The notes: generated from the letters alone by a model not told the origin. A stretch of DNA of 64,000 nucleotides from Sinomonas albida (GCF_004919045.1 NZ_SWDW01000009.1:1-64000); one strand, 5' to 3'; positions 17,323 through 27,130 are shown, numbered from the stretch's first letter. Translations and numbers: made by a program.

Positions 17323-18524
17323 CGGTCCTCCGGAGGATCATGCTCTCCCTCCTCAAGAGGTGGGTGGACCGGCGCGTCATCGGAGTGCTCGGCGAGAAGC
17401 CGCCCGCCCCGCCGTTCATCGTCACGGCGAACCACACGAGCTACTTCGACCACGTCGTCCTCGCTTGGTGGCTCCTCTGCAGCGGGCTGCCTTACCCGAA
17501 GTTCCTCTCCAAGTCCGAGCTCTTCGATTCTCCCCTGTCTGCGTGGTTCAACCGACGCGCGGGAGGCATTCCCGTAGAGCGGGGCGGAGCCGACACGGAT
17601 GCCTTCGATGCCTCCCGGGCCGTCCTCGAAGGCGGTGGGATCATCGTCATGTACGCGGAGGGGACTCGAAGCCGTGACGGTTGGATCCGCGCCCCAAGGC
17701 GCGGCGTCGCCGCCCTCGCCGCTGAGACGCGTGTCCCGGTGGTCCCCGTCGGACTCTTCGGCGTCAACGCTGTCCTGCCCATCGGCTCTCGCTGGCCGCG
17801 CCGTCGCCGTCGCATCGCGGTGCACGTTGCCCCTCCCGTTCCGCCGCCCGAACTGGGCCGCGCAGCCGGCCAGGATTTCATCCTCCGAGTCTTCGCCCGC
17901 GTCGCCGGGTGTGCAGGACAGTGGCCCGCCTTCGTTGATCCCAGTTTCATGCCGTCCCCGGAAGCCCCATGCCGGCCGTCGAGGGGTTCGGCGGCGCACA
18001 TCCTCGTCGAGCGAGCGCTCGGCTCCTCGGGCGACGAGGCCCATCGGTACCTACGCCGCGCGCTCACCATCACCCGCGGCGTGCGCTGCGACTACGCCCG
18101 ACTCGAGCGGGGCCGCGCGGCCGGGCAGATGGTCCAGTTCACGCGGAATCCGTTCGCGCTGATCGTCTGGGCGCTGCGGAGCAAGCGCCTCATCTGGCGC
18201 TCCGTTCGCCGCCTTCCCGGTCTCGCCCTCGCGTGGCATGTCTGGGCGTCGCTCATGGAGCGTCTCCCGAGGTGGCTCGGCGGCGACCGTGAGGCCGCCC
18301 GCATGGGCCATCGCGTCGCGGTTTCACTCGTACAAGACCACCGCACCCTCCTCCACACCGCGCTCAGCCTCCGGGACGCCGGACGTACCGACGAGGCCGC
18401 ACGTTGGCTCATGCTCTTCCTTCGACTCGACCCGACGGCGGCCACCCCCACGAGGCTCCACCGGGGACTAGCGCTGCGGGACGAGCTTCTTGGCGGAGAT
18501 GCATTGGCCGAGGCGGGGCCGTGA
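17319..18524 (+). CDS. PlsC-type acyltransferase with extra C-terminal domain
   Basis: The first 200 residues are a 1-acylglycerol-phosphate acyltransferase-type domain. The catalytic NHTSYFDH (HX4D) motif is near residue 38, GGIPVERGG follows, and the substrate motif YAEGTRSRDG is at about 110. Such enzymes move an acyl chain from ACP or CoA to a hydroxyl at the inner membrane. The remaining 200 residues are arginine-rich and helical, with no domain I recognise; typical PlsC proteins are about half this length. Its place after ACP, glycosyltransferase and RibB suggests it attaches the assembled acyl chain to a sugar or polyol head group. It overlaps ribB by ATGA and the next gene by GTGA. 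Confidence 0.85.
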   Translation: MTVLRRIMLSLLKRWVDRRVIGVLGEKPPAPPFIVTANHTSYFDHVVLAWWLLCSGLPYPKFLSKSELFDSPLSAWFNRRAGGIPVERGGADTDAFDASRAVLEGGGIIVMYAEGTRSRDGWIRAPRRGVAALAAETRVPVVPVGLFGVNAVLPIGSRWPRRRRRIAVHVAPPVPPPELGRAAGQDFILRVFARVAGCAGQWPAFVDPSFMPSPEAPCRPSRGSAAHILVERALGSSGDEAHRYLRRALTITRGVRCDYARLERGRAAGQMVQFTRNPFALIVWALRSKRLIWRSVRRLPGLALAWHVWASLMERLPRWLGGDREAARMGHRVAVSLVQDHRTLLHTALSLRDAGRTDEAARWLMLFLRLDPTAATPTRLHRGLALRDELLGGDALAEAGP

Positions 18525-19144
18525 ATCTCGCGCGCTCGTGGGGAGTCCCCCCGCAGAACTTTCCCGGGCGCGTTGCGCTGCGCCGTCGCGACACTTCGCA
18601 GGAACCCCGGTGGCGGCGCCGTAGTGCCGAACATACGCACGGGAGAGCCACGGCGCGCGAAGCACTGCGTCTGCTGGGTGGCTCTGACTTGGCGGCCGCC
18701 GCGCTGACGGCGGACCCGGACGGTTGCCCGGTGTGGCCCGCCGGAGTGGTTGGCAGCATAGCCCACTCGGCTCCCTGGGCGGCGGCAGCGGTCGCGTGGG
18801 AGCGGCACGGCGTGCTGGGAGTGGGCATCGACGTCGAGGCCGTCCATCCTCGCCGAGCCCTGTTGGCTGAGCGCGCCGTCATGCCCGAAGACGCCGCGGC
18901 GGCGGGACCACAGTCTTCGCCGGATCTTGTCGCCACCGTCTTCTGTGCACTTCGTGAGGCTGCCTACAAATGCGTCTTCCCTTCGCTGCGCGCGCCAATG
19001 GACTGGTCAGACGTCCGGTTCGAGACCGATTGGCGCCGGGGGATGTGTGCCGTGTCGGTCATGCCCATGGCCGAGGCGAATTTCTCGGCTCGATTCGGTT
19101 TCAACGGCACCTCTGTGCAGGCCATCTGTTGGCAAAGCCAGTAG
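18521..19144 (+). CDS. 4'-phosphopantetheinyl transferase (EntD/Sfp-type)
   Basis: This enzyme transfers the phosphopantetheine arm of CoA to carrier-protein serines. The 207-residue frame contains GSIAHSAPWAAAAV, the magnesium-binding VGIDVEAVHPRRAL and the FCALREAAYKCVF motif, which define the EntD-like branch. The GTG at 18521 is chosen because it overlaps the acyltransferase stop (GTGA) and continues the operon pattern; an upstream in-frame start would lie inside the acyltransferase gene. Presence of a private transferase suggests the ACP here is not served by the primary AcpS. It is the last gene of the rightward operon. Confidence 0.88.
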   Translation: MNLARSWGVPPQNFPGRVALRRRDTSQEPRWRRRSAEHTHGRATAREALRLLGGSDLAAAALTADPDGCPVWPAGVVGSIAHSAPWAAAAVAWERHGVLGVGIDVEAVHPRRALLAERAVMPEDAAAAGPQSSPDLVATVFCALREAAYKCVFPSLRAPMDWSDVRFETDWRRGMCAVSVMPMAEANFSARFGFNGTSVQAICWQSQ

Positions 19145-19327
19145 GTACACCGCGACGTCGGCCGCCCCTGAGCAAGTGTTCCTCCGCCATCTCGAGGTGC
19201 TCGCCGACCTCCTGGGCCTCTAGCCCTGTGCGCGATGGCGATCCCGGGCATACGGAAGGCCGGGCACCAAGCCCGGCCCTCCGCCGTCGCCCGCTCGCTC
19301 TCGCGGAACGCGACCGGACGGCAGTCC

Positions 19328-19735
19328 TCACATGTTGTATTCGATCGCGCCGCCCTGATGCAGGCAGATGATGTTTCCGTCGGGATCCGCGAACCACGAG
19401 GCGCGATCGCCGCCGCCCATGGCGTAGATGTGATGGTCGTCCGTCTTGAGATCGGGCAGATCGTAGTCCTCGAAGTGCACGCCGTGCCCTTCGAGATCCG
19501 CCATGGTCGCGTCGAGGTCGTCGACCTCGAACGTGATGGCGGTGTGGCCTGAGTGGAGCGCCTGAGCGTCCACCATGAGGCCCAGGGATGCGGTTCCGTC
19601 CAGACCAAGGATCATCATCCCAGTCGGGTCCTTTCCGCGGACAGGGAGCCCCAACGCTCCCCCGTAGAAGTCCTTGGCGCGGGCCTCGTCGGCCACGGTC
19701 AAGATTGTTGTTGCCGGTCTTGTCGCCAGAGTCAT
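19328..19735 (-). CDS. VOC (glyoxalase-fold) family protein
   Basis: This 135-residue protein of the vicinal-oxygen-chelate superfamily has a beta-alpha-beta-beta-beta repeat. Motifs include TILTVADEARAKDFYGGALGL, ITFEVDDLDATMADLEGHGV and SWFADPDGNIICLHQ. Members act as glyoxalases, dioxygenases or antibiotic-binding proteins; the sequence does not decide which. The final glutamate-type metal ligand position is not obvious. It is separate from the rightward operon, which ends 180 bases away on the other strand, and it lies just downstream of paaZ. Confidence 0.8.
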   Translation of the reverse strand: MTLATRPATTILTVADEARAKDFYGGALGLPVRGKDPTGMMILGLDGTASLGLMVDAQALHSGHTAITFEVDDLDATMADLEGHGVHFEDYDLPDLKTDDHHIYAMGGGDRASWFADPDGNIICLHQGGAIEYNM

Positions 19736-19771
19736 GGCGCACCTCCACGAGGGGAACTGACGCCACCAATT

Positions 19772-21895
19772 TTAGGCGGGCCACTCCTTGGCCACGAGGG
19801 TCAGGACGTCGTAGGTCGCGACAATTTCGTCGTCCTGGTTTTCGATGAGGGCATCCCAGCGGACCTCGCCGTATTCGTCCGTCACGCGGGGCGTGATCTG
19901 CTTGGCGGTGAGCGTCACGCGGATGGAGTCGCCGGCCGGGACGGGGGTCACGAAGCGCAGGTTCTCGAGACCGTAGTTCGCGAGGACCGGACCGGGCTCG
20001 GGCGAGACGAAGAGCCCCGCGGCCCAGCTGACGAGCAGGTAACCGTGCGCCACGATGCCCGGGAAGAACGGGTTGGCCGCGGCGGCCTCCTCGTTGGTGT
20101 GGGCGTAGAACGTGTCGCCGGTCTCGCGTGCGAAGGCCGAGATGTCCTCGAGCGTCACCTGGCGCAGCTCCGAGCGCACCGCGTCGCCGATGCGGAGCTC
20201 GGCGAGCGACTTGCGGAACGGGTGCGTCGAGGGGTCCGTGGGGTCGGCGAGTTGCCGGTCCGCGCCGGTGTGCCACACGCCTGTGACGGCCGTGAGCATG
20301 TTCGGCGAACCCTGGATTGCCGTGCGCTGCATGTGGTGCTTGACCGAGCGGATGCCGCCGAGCTCCTCGCCGCCGCCCGCGCGGCCCGGCCCGCCGTGCA
20401 CGAGGTGCGGGACTGGCGAGCCATGGCCCGTCGACGTGCGCGCGTCCTCGCGATTGAGCACGAGCACGCGGCCGTGGTGCGACGCGATGCCGAGGGTCAA
20501 GGCCTGGGCCGCGGCAGGATCGTTCGTGCAGACCGTCGCGACGAGCGAGCCGGCGCCGAGGGCCGCGAGCTCGATGGCCTCGTCGATCGACGAGTAGCCC
20601 ACCACGGAGGACACGGGACCGAACGCCTCCGTGCCGTGCAGGGCCGCCGAGTGGACGTCATCCCACGTCAGCACAACTGGCGACATGAACGCGCCGTCCG
20701 CGACCACGGCCTTGGCACCGGCCGCCGTCAGCACTTCCGGCGCCTCGAGGGAACCGAACGCGATCCGCCCGCCGGCGGCCACGAGCGACTCGACCGCGCC
20801 GCGCACGTCCTCGAGCTGGTCCATGGACGCGAGCGCGCCCATCGTCACGCCCTCGGCGCGCGGATCTCCGATGACCACCTTCTGGGCGACCCGCTCGCCG
20901 ATGGCGGCAACGACGTCGTCCACGATGCCCGCCGGCACAATGGTGCGCCGCACCGCCGTGCACTTCTGGCCCGCCTTGACCGTCATCTCGGTGACCACGG
21001 ACTTCACGAACGCGTCGAACTCGGGGGTGCCGGGCACGCCGTCCGGCCCGAGGATCGCGGCGTTGAGCGAGTCGGTCTCCGACGTGAAGCGCACGCCGCC
21101 GTGCACGACGTTCGGGTGCGACTTGAGCAGGTTCGCCGTGGTCGCCGAGCCCGTGAAGGACACCATGTCGCGGTAGTCGAGCTCGTCGAGGAGCGTGCGG
21201 GCGGAGCCCGAGATGAGCTGGAGCGAGCCAGCGGGGAGGATCCCCGACTCGATCATGAGCCGGACGACGGCCTCGGTCACGTAGCCCGTCGGGGTGGCCG
21301 GCTTGACGATCGTCGGGACGCCTGCGATGAACGCCGGGGCAAACTTCTCGAGCATGCCCCACACGGGGAAGTTGAACGCGTTGATCTGCACCGCGACGCC
21401 GGGGATGCGCGTGTAGAGGTGCTCGCCCACGAACGAGCCGTCGCGCGAGAGCGTCTCCGTGGGCCCGTCCACGATGACGTGGCTGTTCGGAAGCTCGCGG
21501 CGGCCCTTCGATCCGAAAGTGAACAGGACGCCGATGCCGCCGTCGACGTCGACCATCGAGTCGAGCTTCGTAGCGCCGGTCTTGTAGGAGAGCTCGTAGA
21601 CCTCGTCGCGGTGGCCGTTGAGGAACTGCGCGAGCTCCTTGAGCTTGAGCGCGCGCTCGTGGATGGTCAGCTCGCCGAGGGCCGCCTGACCCGCGGTGCG
21701 GCCGTGACGGACGACGGCGCCGAGGTCCATCCCCTCGGTGCTGACCGTGGCGAGGGGCTCGCCCGTGCTCGCGTCGCGGACCTCGGCGGCCTTTCCTGCC
21801 GCGCCCACCGACTGCTCGGTGGGCGTCCACCAGGCGTCGAGGATGTAGCTCGGGACGATTCTGGCCTTCACGGGGGCTGGCGCGGCAGTGGTCAT
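19772..21895 (-). CDS. paaZ: PaaZ, bifunctional oxepin-CoA hydrolase/semialdehyde dehydrogenase
   Basis: This 707-residue fusion acts in aerobic phenylacetate breakdown, opening the oxepin-CoA ring and oxidising the resulting semialdehyde. Residues 1-540 form an aldehyde dehydrogenase with NAFNFPVWGMLEKFAPAFIAG, SFTGSATTA and the catalytic cysteine C312 in KAGQKCTAVRR. Residues about 550-707 are a MaoC hot-dog hydratase with SAFARETGDTFYAHTNEEAA and PFFPGIVAHGYLLVS. The ATG at 21895 is chosen for its GGAAGGA ribosome binding site; the frame stays open further upstream. A near-perfect 24-base palindrome lies at 21967-21990, a likely operator. Related pathway genes are encoded at 23994-26973. 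Confidence 0.95.
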   Translation of the reverse strand: MTTAAPAPVKARIVPSYILDAWWTPTEQSVGAAGKAAEVRDASTGEPLATVSTEGMDLGAVVRHGRTAGQAALGELTIHERALKLKELAQFLNGHRDEVYELSYKTGATKLDSMVDVDGGIGVLFTFGSKGRRELPNSHVIVDGPTETLSRDGSFVGEHLYTRIPGVAVQINAFNFPVWGMLEKFAPAFIAGVPTIVKPATPTGYVTEAVVRLMIESGILPAGSLQLISGSARTLLDELDYRDMVSFTGSATTANLLKSHPNVVHGGVRFTSETDSLNAAILGPDGVPGTPEFDAFVKSVVTEMTVKAGQKCTAVRRTIVPAGIVDDVVAAIGERVAQKVVIGDPRAEGVTMGALASMDQLEDVRGAVESLVAAGGRIAFGSLEAPEVLTAAGAKAVVADGAFMSPVVLTWDDVHSAALHGTEAFGPVSSVVGYSSIDEAIELAALGAGSLVATVCTNDPAAAQALTLGIASHHGRVLVLNREDARTSTGHGSPVPHLVHGGPGRAGGGEELGGIRSVKHHMQRTAIQGSPNMLTAVTGVWHTGADRQLADPTDPSTHPFRKSLAELRIGDAVRSELRQVTLEDISAFARETGDTFYAHTNEEAAAANPFFPGIVAHGYLLVSWAAGLFVSPEPGPVLANYGLENLRFVTPVPAGDSIRVTLTAKQITPRVTDEYGEVRWDALIENQDDEIVATYDVLTLVAKEWPA

Positions 21896-21966
21896 CGTCG
21901 ACGGTTCCTTCCGATGCGGGGCTCCGGGCGACGGCCGGGCGTTGGGCCCACTGCGGGTCGAGCGCA

Positions 21967-21990
21967 ATTACTGACCGGCCGTTCGGTAAT
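21967..21990. promoter_or_regulatory. TetR/PaaR-type palindromic operator upstream of paaZ
   Basis: A 24-base inverted repeat pairs at 10 of 12 positions: left half ATTACTGACCGG, right half CCGTTCGGTAAT. The left half and the sequence at 27025 before the thiolase gene are close relatives, so one repressor probably serves both. No regulator gene of this family lies in the window. Assignment to PaaR is by promoter context. Confidence 0.65.
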
Positions 21991-22087
21991 GGCTCTAGGA
22001 TACACGGCGGGGCGGTCCGGCAACACCCGCCCGACTGGGCGTCGCGAGGCCTAGTTCCGCGGCCGTGGCGGGCCTACCCTGAGCGGC

Positions 22088-22906
22088 ATGACTGCTGCTC
22101 GCCCCTTCACCGTGCGCATCATGCGGGCCGTCCTCGCCGCCCTCGCGGCAGTCGGCCTCGTCGCAGGCACCGCCGCGCTGCCTGCCCAAGCCCTGGATGC
22201 CCAGGCGCTGGCCTCCCAAGCCGCTCCCCCGCCGTCGTACGTCGCACTCGGCGACTCCATCGCTGCCGGGACTGGCGGCGGTCCCTATCTCAACCAGTGC
22301 CTCCAGACGGCCGGCTCCTACCCCGCGCTTCTCGGGGCCAGCGCGAACCTGGGCTGCTATGGCGCGACGACCGCGGAAGTGATCGCGGGGCAGGTGCCAG
22401 CCGTGCCCGCGCGCACCCGGAACGTGACGATCACCGTCGGCGCCAACGACGTGGGCGACCGCGCCGTCGCGACCGCCTGCGCCACCGGCCCGGCCACGAC
22501 GGCCTGCTCGGAGGCGCTGCACAACTCGGTGTTCGTCCTGCTGCCGCAGCTGCCCGCCAAGCTCCGCGCGACGATCGCGGCGGTGCGGGCCAAGGCACCC
22601 GGCGCGCACATCACGCTCACGGGCTACCCGCTCCTGTTCACGCTCTCGGGGCTCCCCGCCGCCGAGGTGCCCGTCGCGGCCCAGATCAACGGCGCCGTGG
22701 CGCTCCTGAACTCGACGATCGCGTTCACCTCCCTCTCCGACGGGGCCTCCTACGCGGACGTGACCCTCGCGTTCCTGGGCCATGGCCTCGGCTCGCCGTC
22801 GCCGTGGATCCACCCGTTCGTCGCGGGCGATCCGGCCTCGTTCCACCCGACCGCGACCGGGTACGCGCTCGGCTACGCCCCGGCCGTCGCGCCGTTCGTG
22901 AGGTAG
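22088..22906 (+). CDS. Secreted SGNH/GDSL hydrolase
   Basis: This 272-residue protein has a signal peptide (charged start, hydrophobic IMRAVLAALAAVGLVAGTAA, likely cleavage near ALPAQA-LD). An SGNH esterase/lipase domain follows. Block I is YVALGDSIAAG with the nucleophile near S57, block III is TVGANDVGD, and block V carries the catalytic dyad in DPASFHPTATGY. Four cysteines in the mature part could form disulfides, fitting an extracellular enzyme. The gene has no ribosome binding site but TACCCT lies 7 bases before the ATG, so the message is probably leaderless. It stands alone between paaZ and a convergent phosphatase gene. Substrate unknown. Confidence 0.88.
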   Translation: MTAARPFTVRIMRAVLAALAAVGLVAGTAALPAQALDAQALASQAAPPPSYVALGDSIAAGTGGGPYLNQCLQTAGSYPALLGASANLGCYGATTAEVIAGQVPAVPARTRNVTITVGANDVGDRAVATACATGPATTACSEALHNSVFVLLPQLPAKLRATIAAVRAKAPGAHITLTGYPLLFTLSGLPAAEVPVAAQINGAVALLNSTIAFTSLSDGASYADVTLAFLGHGLGSPSPWIHPFVAGDPASFHPTATGYALGYAPAVAPFVR

Positions 22907-22953
22907 CGCGCCCGGAGAACGGCGAGGAGCCCGACCAACCCAGAGGAGCCGGA

Positions 22954-23676
22954 CTAACCCAGCAGGCGCGCCCGCACGCGCTCGAGCTCGGCACGCGTGA
23001 GGCCGTGGTCGAGGAGGAATCGCTCGGCGTCGATCGACGCCACGAATTCCGCGAGCGCGGCCTGACGTTCTGCGAGCGCCGGCTCGAGTTCGTCGTCGTC
23101 CTGGTACCGCTCGTACGGGTGCTTGACGGGGCTGACGCGATGCCACTCGTTGATGCCGCGCAGGCTCGCCTCGTAGTGGCTCGCGGCCGCCTCGGCGGCG
23201 CGGGCCGGGTCGGCCAACTGGAGCAGCATCGTCACGATGATCCCGGTGCGGTCGCGGCCCGCCGAACAGTGCACGACGACGCCGCCCGGCGCCTCCGCGA
23301 TGGCCCGGAACACCTCGACGATCCGCTCGGGGAACAGCCGGACCACGCCCGCGTAGCCGTCGGGGTGGCTCAGATACGGTGGGACGCGGCCCGCGAAGGC
23401 CTCGGCGTGCTCCGGGTGATCGGGGTCCTCCGTCGGCGCGTTGACGATCGCGATCCCCGCCATGGCCTCCGGGCGCACCACGGGGTCCGTCGGGCGACGC
23501 TTGCGCTCGCCGGGGTTCCGAAGGTCGATGACGGTGCGGACGCCGTCGTCGTACATCTGCCGCCAGCCGCGCTCGGTGAGCCATTCGCTGCGGCCCATGC
23601 GGTACACGGAGCCCAGCACGCGCCGCGCGTTGACGGCGCCCTCCCACGCGACACCCTCCCACGCGACGGCGCTCAT
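22954..23676 (-). CDS. Tyrosine-protein phosphatase family (CX5R)
   Basis: This 240-residue protein has the catalytic loop VVHCSAGRDRTG: cysteine about 137, arginine about 143, the CX5R signature of tyrosine/dual-specificity phosphatases (the Y_phosphatase3 group, COG2365-like). The N-terminal region has RTVIDLRNPGER. Bacterial relatives dephosphorylate proteins or phosphoinositides. The ATG at 23676 is chosen because the family-like sequence starts here and TAGGCT lies exactly 7 bases upstream (leaderless). The frame stays open through the repeat array further upstream, but that part is not protein-like. The promoter -35 region would fall inside the tandem repeat array. Confidence 0.85.
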   Translation of the reverse strand: MSAVAWEGVAWEGAVNARRVLGSVYRMGRSEWLTERGWRQMYDDGVRTVIDLRNPGERKRRPTDPVVRPEAMAGIAIVNAPTEDPDHPEHAEAFAGRVPPYLSHPDGYAGVVRLFPERIVEVFRAIAEAPGGVVVHCSAGRDRTGIIVTMLLQLADPARAAEAAASHYEASLRGINEWHRVSPVKHPYERYQDDDELEPALAERQAALAEFVASIDAERFLLDHGLTRAELERVRARLLG

Positions 23677-23691
23677 GACGCCGAGCCTACC

Positions 23692-23890
23692 TTGCGGGGT
23701 CCCTGCCACCCCGTTGCGGGGTCCCTGCCACCCAGTTGCGGGGTCCCTGCCACCCAGTTGCGGGGTCCCTGCCACCCCGTTGCGGGGTCCCTGCCACCCA
23801 GTTGCGGGGTCCCTGCCATCCAGTTGCGGGGTCCCTGGCATCCAGTTGCGGGGTCTCTGGCATCCAGTTGCAGGGTCCCCGTCCTTGCAG
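23692..23890. repeat. Tandem array A, nine units of 22 bp
   Basis: About nine contiguous copies of a 22-base unit, each starting TTGCGGGGTCCC and ending with variants of TGCCACCCAG, run from 23692. Copies 6-9 decay progressively (CCATCCAG, GGCATCCAG, then TTGCAGGG). There are no unique spacers, so it is not a CRISPR array. It faces array B, which carries the same core in inverse orientation. Confidence 0.95.
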
Positions 23891-23896
23891 AAGACG

Positions 23897-23996
23897 CCAC
23901 AACCCTCGGGACGGGACCCCACAACCCTCGGGACGAGACCCCACAACCCTCGGGACGAGACCCCACAACCCTCGGGACGGGACCCCACAACGGCTA
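23897..23996. repeat. Tandem array B, inverted relative to A, 22 bp period
   Basis: About four and a half copies of a 22-base unit containing CCCCACAACCCTCGGGACG. Read on the other strand each begins TTGTGGGGTCCC, so it shares the 12-base core TTGYGGGGTCCC with array A in opposite orientation and keeps the same 22-base period. The array runs into the stop codon of the hydroxyacyl-CoA dehydrogenase gene. Confidence 0.95.
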
Positions 23997-24908
23997 GGAC
24001 CAGTCGTAGAAGCCCTTGCCCGACTTGCGGCCGAGCTCCCCGTTGGCCACCTTGTCGCGTAGGATCTGCGGCGGGGCGAAGCGCTCCCCGAGGGTCGCGT
24101 GCAGGTATTCGGCGATGCCCAGGCGCACGTCGAGGCCCACGATGTCGGTGGTCCTGAGCGGACCGGTGGGGTGCTTGTAGCCGAGCACCATCGCGTTGTC
24201 GATGTCCTCCGCGCTCGCCACGCCCTCCTCGACCATACGCATGGCCTCGAGCGCGATCGCGACGCCGAGGCGCGAGGACGCGAAGCCCGGCGCGTCCCTC
24301 ACGACGACGGCGGTCTTGCCGAGCGCCTCGACCCAGCGGCGGGCGGCCGCGAGCGTCTCGTCGGCGGTCCGCTCCGCGACGACGACCTCGATGAGCGTCG
24401 ACGCCGGGACCGGGTTGAAGAAGTGCAGGCCCAGGAACTGCTCCGGGCGCGCGAGCGAGGCGCCGAGGCCGCTCACGGAGAGCGAGGACGTGTTCGTCGC
24501 GAGGAACGCGTGCGGGGAGATCTGCTGCTCGACGGCGGCGAGCGCGGCGGTCTTGAGCTCGGCGTCCTCGGGGACGGCCTCGACGACGAGGTCGCAGAAG
24601 GCGAAGTCGGCGTAGTCCACCGAGGTCGCGAAGCGCTCGAGGTAGTCCTCGGCGGACCCCTGCACGGTGCCGCGCTCAAGCGAGGCCTCGACCGACGACG
24701 CGACGCGCCCCCGCGCGCCTTGGGCGGCCTCCGCGTCGCGTTCGACGACGACGACCTTGGCTCCGCGGGTCAGGAACCCGTGCGCGATCCCGGCGCCCAT
24801 GCGGCCCCCGCCGAGGACCCCGACCGTGGCCGGGAGGCCCTCGGCGAGCGGCACGTTGCCGCCCGTCTTGACGCCCAGTGCTTCGTTCAGGGCTTGTTCG
24901 ATGTTCAT
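23994..24908 (-). CDS. 3-hydroxyacyl-CoA dehydrogenase (PaaH-like)
   Basis: This 304-residue NAD-dependent dehydrogenase oxidises 3-hydroxyacyl-CoA, here most likely 3-hydroxyadipyl-CoA from phenylacetate. The Rossmann motif VGVLGGGRMGAGIAHGF starts near residue 28. NTSSLSV and LHFFNPVPAS (with the catalytic histidine) mark the active site, and GRKSGKGFYDW closes the C-terminal domain. It is the last gene of a three-gene run with enoyl-CoA hydratase and thiolase, 2 bases after the hydratase stop. The adjacent paaZ supports the phenylacetate assignment, but short-chain fatty-acid oxidation is possible too. Confidence 0.9.
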   Translation of the reverse strand: MNIEQALNEALGVKTGGNVPLAEGLPATVGVLGGGRMGAGIAHGFLTRGAKVVVVERDAEAAQGARGRVASSVEASLERGTVQGSAEDYLERFATSVDYADFAFCDLVVEAVPEDAELKTAALAAVEQQISPHAFLATNTSSLSVSGLGASLARPEQFLGLHFFNPVPASTLIEVVVAERTADETLAAARRWVEALGKTAVVVRDAPGFASSRLGVAIALEAMRMVEEGVASAEDIDNAMVLGYKHPTGPLRTTDIVGLDVRLGIAEYLHATLGERFAPPQILRDKVANGELGRKSGKGFYDWS

Positions 24909-24910
24909 CG

Positions 24911-25734
24911 CTACTTCTTCCTGCTGTTCTTCTTCTCCAGAAACGCCTGCATGCGGTCGAACTTGGCCTGGGACTCGAACAGCATGCCCTGGGCCAGCGT
25001 GTCGATGAGAGGGTGGGCCTCGCGCGGGCTGTGGAAGACGGCCTTGGAGATGCGCACCGCGAGCGGATCCTGTGCGGCGATCCGGTCGGCGAGCGCATTA
25101 GCGGCGTCGACGAGCTCGGCCGGGTCGACGAGCTCGCCCACGAGGCCCGCCTCAAGGCACTCCGGGCCCGTGAGCACGCGGCCCGCGAGCAGGATCTGCT
25201 TCGCGAGCGGCTCCCCGACGAGCTCGCGTAGCCGCCACGTTGCGCCGGCCGCGGCCATGATCCCGAGGCCCGTCTCCGGGTTCCCGAGGCGCAGGCTGGG
25301 GGTCCCGATCCGGAAGTCCGCCGCGTAGGCCAGCTCGGCGCCGCCACCCAGGGCGTAGCCCTCGAGGGCGGCGATGACGGGCATCGGCAGTTTGGCGATG
25401 CGGTCGAAGACGGTCGAGTTGATGCCCGCGAGGGCGTCGTCGCGGCGGCGTTCGCGCAGCTGAGCGATGTCCGCGCCGGACGCAAAGACACCCTTCGTCG
25501 CACTCGCGGGATCAGCGGGGGTGCCGGAGAGGATGAGGACCTTCGGGTGGGCCTCGAGGTGCGCGCACACGGCGTGGAGCTCGTCGACCATCGCCTGGTC
25601 GATCGCGTTGCGCACCGCGGGCCTGTTGAGCGTCGCGTGGAGCCTATCGGCTCGCTCGTTGACCAGGAGAGTCGTGAAGCGGGACGCGTCGAGGCGAGCA
25701 CCGCCGTCGTTCGCGGCGCTCTCCTCGGCCGCCA

Positions 25735-25735
<1 letters not shown>
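24911..25735 (-). CDS. Enoyl-CoA hydratase/isomerase (PaaF/PaaG-like)
   Basis: This 274-residue crotonase-fold protein has the CoA-binding oxyanion-hole segment FASGADIAQL and ALEGYALGGGAELAYAADFRI. NPETGLGIMAAAGAT sits at the position of the second catalytic acid. It could hydrate enoyl-CoA or isomerise the epoxide of phenylacetyl-CoA; the sequence alone does not separate PaaF from PaaG. The ATG at 25735 overlaps the thiolase stop (TGATG), giving translational coupling; an in-frame start 48 bases upstream lies inside the thiolase gene and is less likely. The C-terminus is lysine-rich. Confidence 0.88.
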
Positions 25736-26973
<1,238 letters not shown>

Positions 26974-27024
26974 GAGCACATCCTTATGCGTAGGGACCCG
27001 GTCGGCGCCTCGAAGTCCGAACAA

Positions 27025-27048
27025 ATTACCGACCGTTCGTTCTATAAA
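27025..27048. promoter_or_regulatory. TetR/PaaR-type operator upstream of the thiolase operon
   Basis: ATTACCGACCGT matches the left half-site of the paaZ operator, and the right side TCGTTCTATAAA matches at 8 of 12 positions when inverted. Its place before the thiolase operon and its likeness to 21967-21990 suggest shared repression released by phenylacetyl-CoA. Confidence 0.55.
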
Positions 27049-27130
27049 GATTACCCGCGGCGGCGCGTGGGTCAACCCATGACGACCGCACGACGGAACC
27101 GGTTCGGCTGCCCGCTCGTTCCACCGGCAA

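Noticed and set aside
19553-22054. Open frame of 833 codons on the plus strand opposite paaZ
   Set aside because: Antisense shadow of a well-recognised fusion enzyme; no ribosome binding site or family motif.
23673-23990. Repeat-coded frames (GPRNWVAGTPQ-type peptides) across arrays A and B
   Set aside because: All three frames stay open because the 22-base unit lacks stops; units vary without regard to codons, so these are not genes.
23692-23996. CRISPR array
   Set aside because: Units are contiguous with no unique spacers, arms point in opposite directions and no cas gene is nearby.
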